Part shown: piece after piece, positions 21,489 through 24,411 of the stretch
Position numbering within the stretch: position 1 is the first letter of the stretch
Layout: each line of letters begins with the position of its first letter
Assembly (NCBI GenBank): GCA_027324025.1
Contig: DAHVYW010000025.1
Coordinates: forward strand, 1 to 24,411
From: JAJZQD01 sp021847735
GTDB taxonomy: Bacteria; Bacillota; Thermincolia; Thermincolales; UBA2595
DNA: 24,411 bases
Direction of reading: 5' to 3'
The notes under the pieces: model-generated
What the model was told of the DNA's origin: nothing
The model's input: the letters and a program-made list of their open reading frames with translations, nothing else
Databases searched by the model: none
Translations under genes and position numbers: made by a program

Positions 21489-22514
21489 TTAGACATTTAA
21501 TTCGAGGATTGCCTTTCCGGCGGCCTCGTCAGTAATTAATACTGTTTCGTACCTGTTGGACACAACGGCTAAAATGGCGGAGGCCTTGTTTCTTCCGCCC
21601 GCCACCCCAACAACATGGTCAAGATTTTTCAGGTCATCAAGACGAATCCCCAGGCTGTGAATTGTCCGGACAATGGTTCCGTCCTTGGCAAAATAATGTC
21701 CAAAGGCTTCCCCGACGGCCCCGGCATTAACAAGTCTCCTGGTTTCCTCGAAAGTGTCCCCCCGGCTCACAGACAGTTCTTCGGCATTTCCAATACCGTG
21801 AATCAGGATATCAGCTGACTTAATTGTCTTGATGACTTCCCTGATATGGGGCTCCCTGCTCAGGGATTTCATAGCGTCTTCGCTGATATTATCGGGAACA
21901 TGGAGAAGCCTGTAAGGAGCCACCAGCTTTTTAGCTATTTTGGCTGCAATGGTGTTTGCCTGAATCTCCACATCTTCCCCAAGTCCCCCGCGGGCCGGAA
22001 CTATTAAAACATTATGGGGGCTGCTCGAAACCGGGACCGCGTCGGCAATTTCACCAACCGTTGTCCCACCTGTCACAGCAATAACGCTGCCCCCCCGCAA
22101 AATCTCCAGCAGGTACCTAGCGGTAACTCTGCCCAGTTCCTTTTTGACCAATTCGTCCTGGTCGGAGTTACCTGGCACTATGATTACATGGCCAAGTCCC
22201 AAGCGTTCCCTGAGGAGGGATTCCATCGTATGGAGACCTCTCAAATGCTTAATAAAATCGGCCAGTTGGCGGATAAGTAACTCTCCCTCTTCTGTAAGCT
22301 TTACACCTGATGCGTCCCCTTCCAGAAGGCCCTGGCCTTTAAGAAATTCCAGTTCTGTGCGGACAATCCTTTCCCCCATTTTAAGCCCATTAGCCAGAGA
22401 CCTCCTGCCCACAGGCTGGGAGTGGGATACATGTCGCAGTATAGTATATCTTCTTTCCATTAGTTCTATTAATTCCGGTGCTATCTTTTGTTGAAGATTT
22501 ATTATATCTCTCAT
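21489..22514 (-). CDS. cggR: Central glycolytic genes regulator (SorC family)
   Basis: The 341-residue repressor has an N-terminal winged-helix (RRYTILRHVSHSQPVGRRSLAN to about residue 90) and a C-terminal sugar-phosphate-binding SorC domain (VTGGTTVGEIA near 147-157, LIVPARGGLGEDVEIQAN, GVAGGRNKASAI near the end). In Bacillus subtilis CggR represses the gapA operon and fructose 1,6-bisphosphate relieves it; the same is inferred here from sequence and position. AAGGAG lies 7 nt before the ATG. A direct-repeat operator is found 29 bp upstream of the start, so the gene is probably autoregulated with the operon. Confidence 0.95.
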   Translation of the reverse strand: MRDIINLQQKIAPELIELMERRYTILRHVSHSQPVGRRSLANGLKMGERIVRTELEFLKGQGLLEGDASGVKLTEEGELLIRQLADFIKHLRGLHTMESLLRERLGLGHVIIVPGNSDQDELVKKELGRVTARYLLEILRGGSVIAVTGGTTVGEIADAVPVSSSPHNVLIVPARGGLGEDVEIQANTIAAKIAKKLVAPYRLLHVPDNISEDAMKSLSREPHIREVIKTIKSADILIHGIGNAEELSVSRGDTFEETRRLVNAGAVGEAFGHYFAKDGTIVRTIHSLGIRLDDLKNLDHVVGVAGGRNKASAILAVVSNRYETVLITDEAAGKAILELNV

Positions 22515-22542
22515 GCCTTAACTCCTTGCCAGGCTAGTTGGC

Positions 22543-22575
22543 CATTTTGTGTCCCACATAATCATTTTATGTCCC
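22543..22575 (-). promoter_or_regulatory. CggR operator (two direct repeats)
   Basis: On the minus strand GGGACATAAAATG (22563-22575) and GGGACACAAAATG (22543-22555) are direct repeats whose starts are 20 bp apart, about two helix turns. This is the layout known for CggR operators, with GGGAC half-sites between promoter and cggR. A possible but weak promoter (TTGAAG, 17 bp, TTTAAG) lies upstream around 22580-22608. Confidence 0.75.
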
Positions 22576-22693
22576 GGCATCCTTAAAAAGAAGAAAAAAA
22601 TTCCCTTCAACCAATATCATTATTCTGCAGCTTACTTTGAAACCCTCTTTTTTCCCAAAACTTTCTTCGACAAATAATTACAAAACATGAGCT

Positions 22694-22710
22694 CCCAGGT
22701 CAAACCTGGG
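22694..22710 (-). terminator. Hairpin after rpoN
   Basis: CCCAGGT and ACCTGGG (7-bp exact arms, 3-nt loop) lie just downstream of the rpoN stop; the following minus strand is only moderately T-rich (GTTTTG after 6 nt). A weak terminator separating rpoN from cggR. Confidence 0.45.
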
Positions 22711-22721
22711 TAAGCCCATCC

Positions 22722-24122
22722 TTAATATCTGCGCCTTCTGGACTTCGGGGCAATTCCCATTTCGTCTCTGTATTTGGCTATTGTGCGCCTTGAAATGTCG
22801 ACTCCCTTGGCTTCCAAGATTTCGGCAATTTTCTGGTCACTGAGGGGCTTTACGGTGTCCTCGCCCTCAACCAGTTCTCTGATAGTTTTCTTTATTGCTT
22901 CAGATGAAACCGACAAACCATGAACATTCGAAATCCCGCTGGAAAAGAAAAATCTCATCTCAAACAACCCTCTGGGGGTTTGTATGTATTTACCGGCAGT
23001 AGCCCTGCTGACCGTTGATTCGTGAAGCCCCGTCGCCTCAGCGACATGCTTTAATATCATGGGCTTGAGAAATTTAACACCCTGTTCAAAAAAATCCCTC
23101 TGGTAGTCCACGATACACATGGCCACCTTGTAAAGGGTTCCCCTGCGCTGTTCAATGCTTTTCATCAGCCAAACCGCGGCGTTCAGCTTGGCTTCCAGAA
23201 ATTTGCGGCTCTCCTGGTCGGAAAGTTTACCCTTAACCATTTCTCTGTATATAGGATTGACTGTCAGTCTGGGCGCTGAAACATCATTGACAATTATAAT
23301 ATATTCGCCGTCAATCTTTTCTACTACAATATCTGGTACAATATACCGAGTCCCTCCGCTGGGGGAGAATTTCCGGCCCGGTTTTGGTTCCAGTAATTTT
23401 AAATGGTCAACGGCACTCTGCATTTCATGAAGGGAAACACCCATCTTTTTTGCTACCTTCATAATCTTGCCCTCGGCTAATTCCTGCAGGTGGTTGCTGA
23501 TAACCTCCTTAAGGAGCTCATATTGCAAACCCAGTTGTTCGTATTGTATCAGCAGGCATTCCCGGAGGTCCCGGGCACCAACGCCGGCAGGGTCAAACCC
23601 ATGCACCGTTTTCAGCACCTTTTCAGCAATCGCAAAGGAAACATCACACTGGATTGCGGCCTCGTCGGGCGAACAGTGCAGGTAACCATTATCGTCAATG
23701 TTTCCTATTAAAAATTCTCCCACAGCCCACTCTTTTTTATTCAATCCGGCCAAAGCCAGTTGAAACATAAGATGGTCCTGCAGTGTGGGAACTTCGGTGA
23801 TAAAATTGTCGTACCGCATGGATTCCTGGTCGCGGTTAACAACACCTTCGTATCTGATGTCACCGATGTCCTCGAAATACCGCTCCCAGTCAATAAGGTT
23901 TTTATCAACCTCGGCTTCTTTATTCTCGTCAACAGGGCAGTCCGGTTCACTTTCGGCCGACTCTTCGACTACCTCCAGCACCGGGTTCTCAACCAGTTGT
24001 TCGTCAATGTATTCCACCAATTCAATAGTGGACAACTGTAAAATCTTGATAGCCAGCCTTAGTTCCGGGGTCATTACAAGTTTTTGAGTTTGTTCCTGAG
24101 AAAGTCCGAACCCCAAACGCAT
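22722..24122 (-). CDS. rpoN: RNA polymerase sigma-54 factor
   Basis: The product is about 466 residues from ATG 24122, chosen because GAGGAG lies 8 nt upstream; a GTG three codons earlier is inside that site. Region I (LGFGLSQEQTQKLVMTPELRLAIKILQLS) binds the enhancer-activator; an acidic linker (about 55-110) follows; the core-binding domain spans the middle (HGFDPAGVGARDLRECL); the helix-turn-helix is near LKHVAEATGLHESTVSRATAGKY, and the RpoN box reads SRRTIAKYRDEMGI. Sigma-54 needs an AAA+ activator, and in anaerobic Firmicutes often serves amino acid, PTS or stress operons. No -24/-12 promoter was recognised within the window. The rpoN-cggR adjacency is common in this group. Confidence 0.97.
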   Translation of the reverse strand: MRLGFGLSQEQTQKLVMTPELRLAIKILQLSTIELVEYIDEQLVENPVLEVVEESAESEPDCPVDENKEAEVDKNLIDWERYFEDIGDIRYEGVVNRDQESMRYDNFITEVPTLQDHLMFQLALAGLNKKEWAVGEFLIGNIDDNGYLHCSPDEAAIQCDVSFAIAEKVLKTVHGFDPAGVGARDLRECLLIQYEQLGLQYELLKEVISNHLQELAEGKIMKVAKKMGVSLHEMQSAVDHLKLLEPKPGRKFSPSGGTRYIVPDIVVEKIDGEYIIIVNDVSAPRLTVNPIYREMVKGKLSDQESRKFLEAKLNAAVWLMKSIEQRRGTLYKVAMCIVDYQRDFFEQGVKFLKPMILKHVAEATGLHESTVSRATAGKYIQTPRGLFEMRFFFSSGISNVHGLSVSSEAIKKTIRELVEGEDTVKPLSDQKIAEILEAKGVDISRRTIAKYRDEMGIAPKSRRRRY

Positions 24123-24283
24123 AATTGCCACTCCTCAGTTTGATGATAGTATATTCTTCTTTAAAGAACGTTGTTTTCCCTGCTTTTATCTTTTGTTAAT
24201 ATCAGTTTATTCAAGCAAAATATGTCCTTATTACAATACACCTTCAGGCAACACAACGGGATTTAACCACGTGTGGCAAGAAG

Positions 24284-24306
24284 TCTCCCACCTCTTAGGT
24301 GGGGGA
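24284..24306 (+). repeat. Hairpin typical of IS200/IS605 ends
   Basis: CCCACCT and AGGTGGG (7-bp core, extended by three further pairs) around CTT are followed by GATGAATTGG. A CCACCT...AGGTGG hairpin followed by GAATTGG is also seen near one end of the 118-bp elements. It probably marks an end of the insertion sequence that begins here, between rpoN and the tnpA start. Confidence 0.5.
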
Positions 24307-24331
24307 TGAATTGGCGCTCTTTATTTTCTTC

Positions 24332-24360
24332 TTGTTAGTATAATACTGCCATGATATAAT
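24332..24360 (+). promoter_or_regulatory. Promoter for the gene starting at the right edge
   Basis: TTGTTA (24332-24337) and a perfect TATAAT (24355-24360) are 17 bp apart, about 33 bp before the ATG at 24393. Confidence 0.6.
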
Positions 24361-24392
24361 CAGTAATATAGGCGCAAAATGGCGGTGAATCA

Positions 24393-24411
24393 ATGGAGTT
24401 AGACAATAATA
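24393..24411 (+). CDS. tnpA: Start of a probable IS200/IS605 transposase TnpA (cut by window edge)
   Basis: Only six codons are visible, MELDNN. This is the usual beginning of Firmicutes IS200-type TnpA proteins, HUH tyrosine nucleases that move single-stranded DNA. GGTGA lies 5 nt before the ATG, and a good promoter and a terminal-type hairpin are upstream. The identification depends on a very short match and on context, so it is tentative. Confidence 0.45.

Overview
The window looks like a chromosomal segment of an anaerobic, endospore-former-type Firmicute of the Peptococcaceae/Desulfotomaculales kind. This rests on the gene set and order (rpoN-cggR-gap-pgk-tpiA-gpmI-eno, a K+-type membrane pyrophosphatase, secG-rnr-smpB-ssrA), on strong AGGAGG-type ribosome sites with GTG/TTG starts, and on sigma-A-like promoters. 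The genus cannot be fixed from the sequence alone.

Two very different halves are visible. From about 5,190 to 24,130 nearly everything is on the minus strand and is core genome. Read in the direction of transcription it holds: rpoN (sigma-54); the glycolytic operon cggR-gap-pgk-tpiA-gpmI-eno, with a CggR-type direct-repeat operator ahead of cggR; hppA behind a strong promoter and a long leader hairpin; a GntR/YtrA regulator heading an ABC-transporter operon that has collapsed by deletion; secG; a long-chain acyl-CoA synthetase; an HD-domain protein; rnr; smpB; a four-helix-bundle (S23-type) gene; and ssrA (tmRNA). RNase R, SmpB and tmRNA form the trans-translation and ribosome-rescue group.

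From 1 to about 5,190 is an accessory, decayed region abutting the tmRNA 3' end. It has the catalytic C-terminus of a tyrosine recombinase cut by the window edge, about 1 kb of gene-less DNA with large palindromes, a small lipoprotein gene, a ResB/CcsA (cytochrome c maturation) remnant, a GC-rich and probably transferred DUF5009/NagX-like membrane acyltransferase, a small two-CxxC protein with an excellent promoter, and a pair of structured repeats of about 85 bp.

Small mobile or repetitive elements are the most interesting content. (i) A 118-bp element of three consecutive hairpins occurs three times: two copies are identical and the third differs by one base. It has no target duplication and looks like a non-autonomous IS200/IS605-type element. 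One copy supplies a gene's stop codon, and another lies 2 bp from a GntR operator. The right edge of the window begins what looks like an IS200 tnpA (MELDNN...) behind a hairpin that resembles part of this element. (ii) A heptamer family (GGCAGTA/GGCAGTC/GCAATAA) forms inverted arrays on both sides of the four-helix-bundle gene inserted between smpB and ssrA, and again, without any protein, between gpmI and eno. (iii) The twin 85-bp repeats beside ssrA fold as long GC-rich stems.
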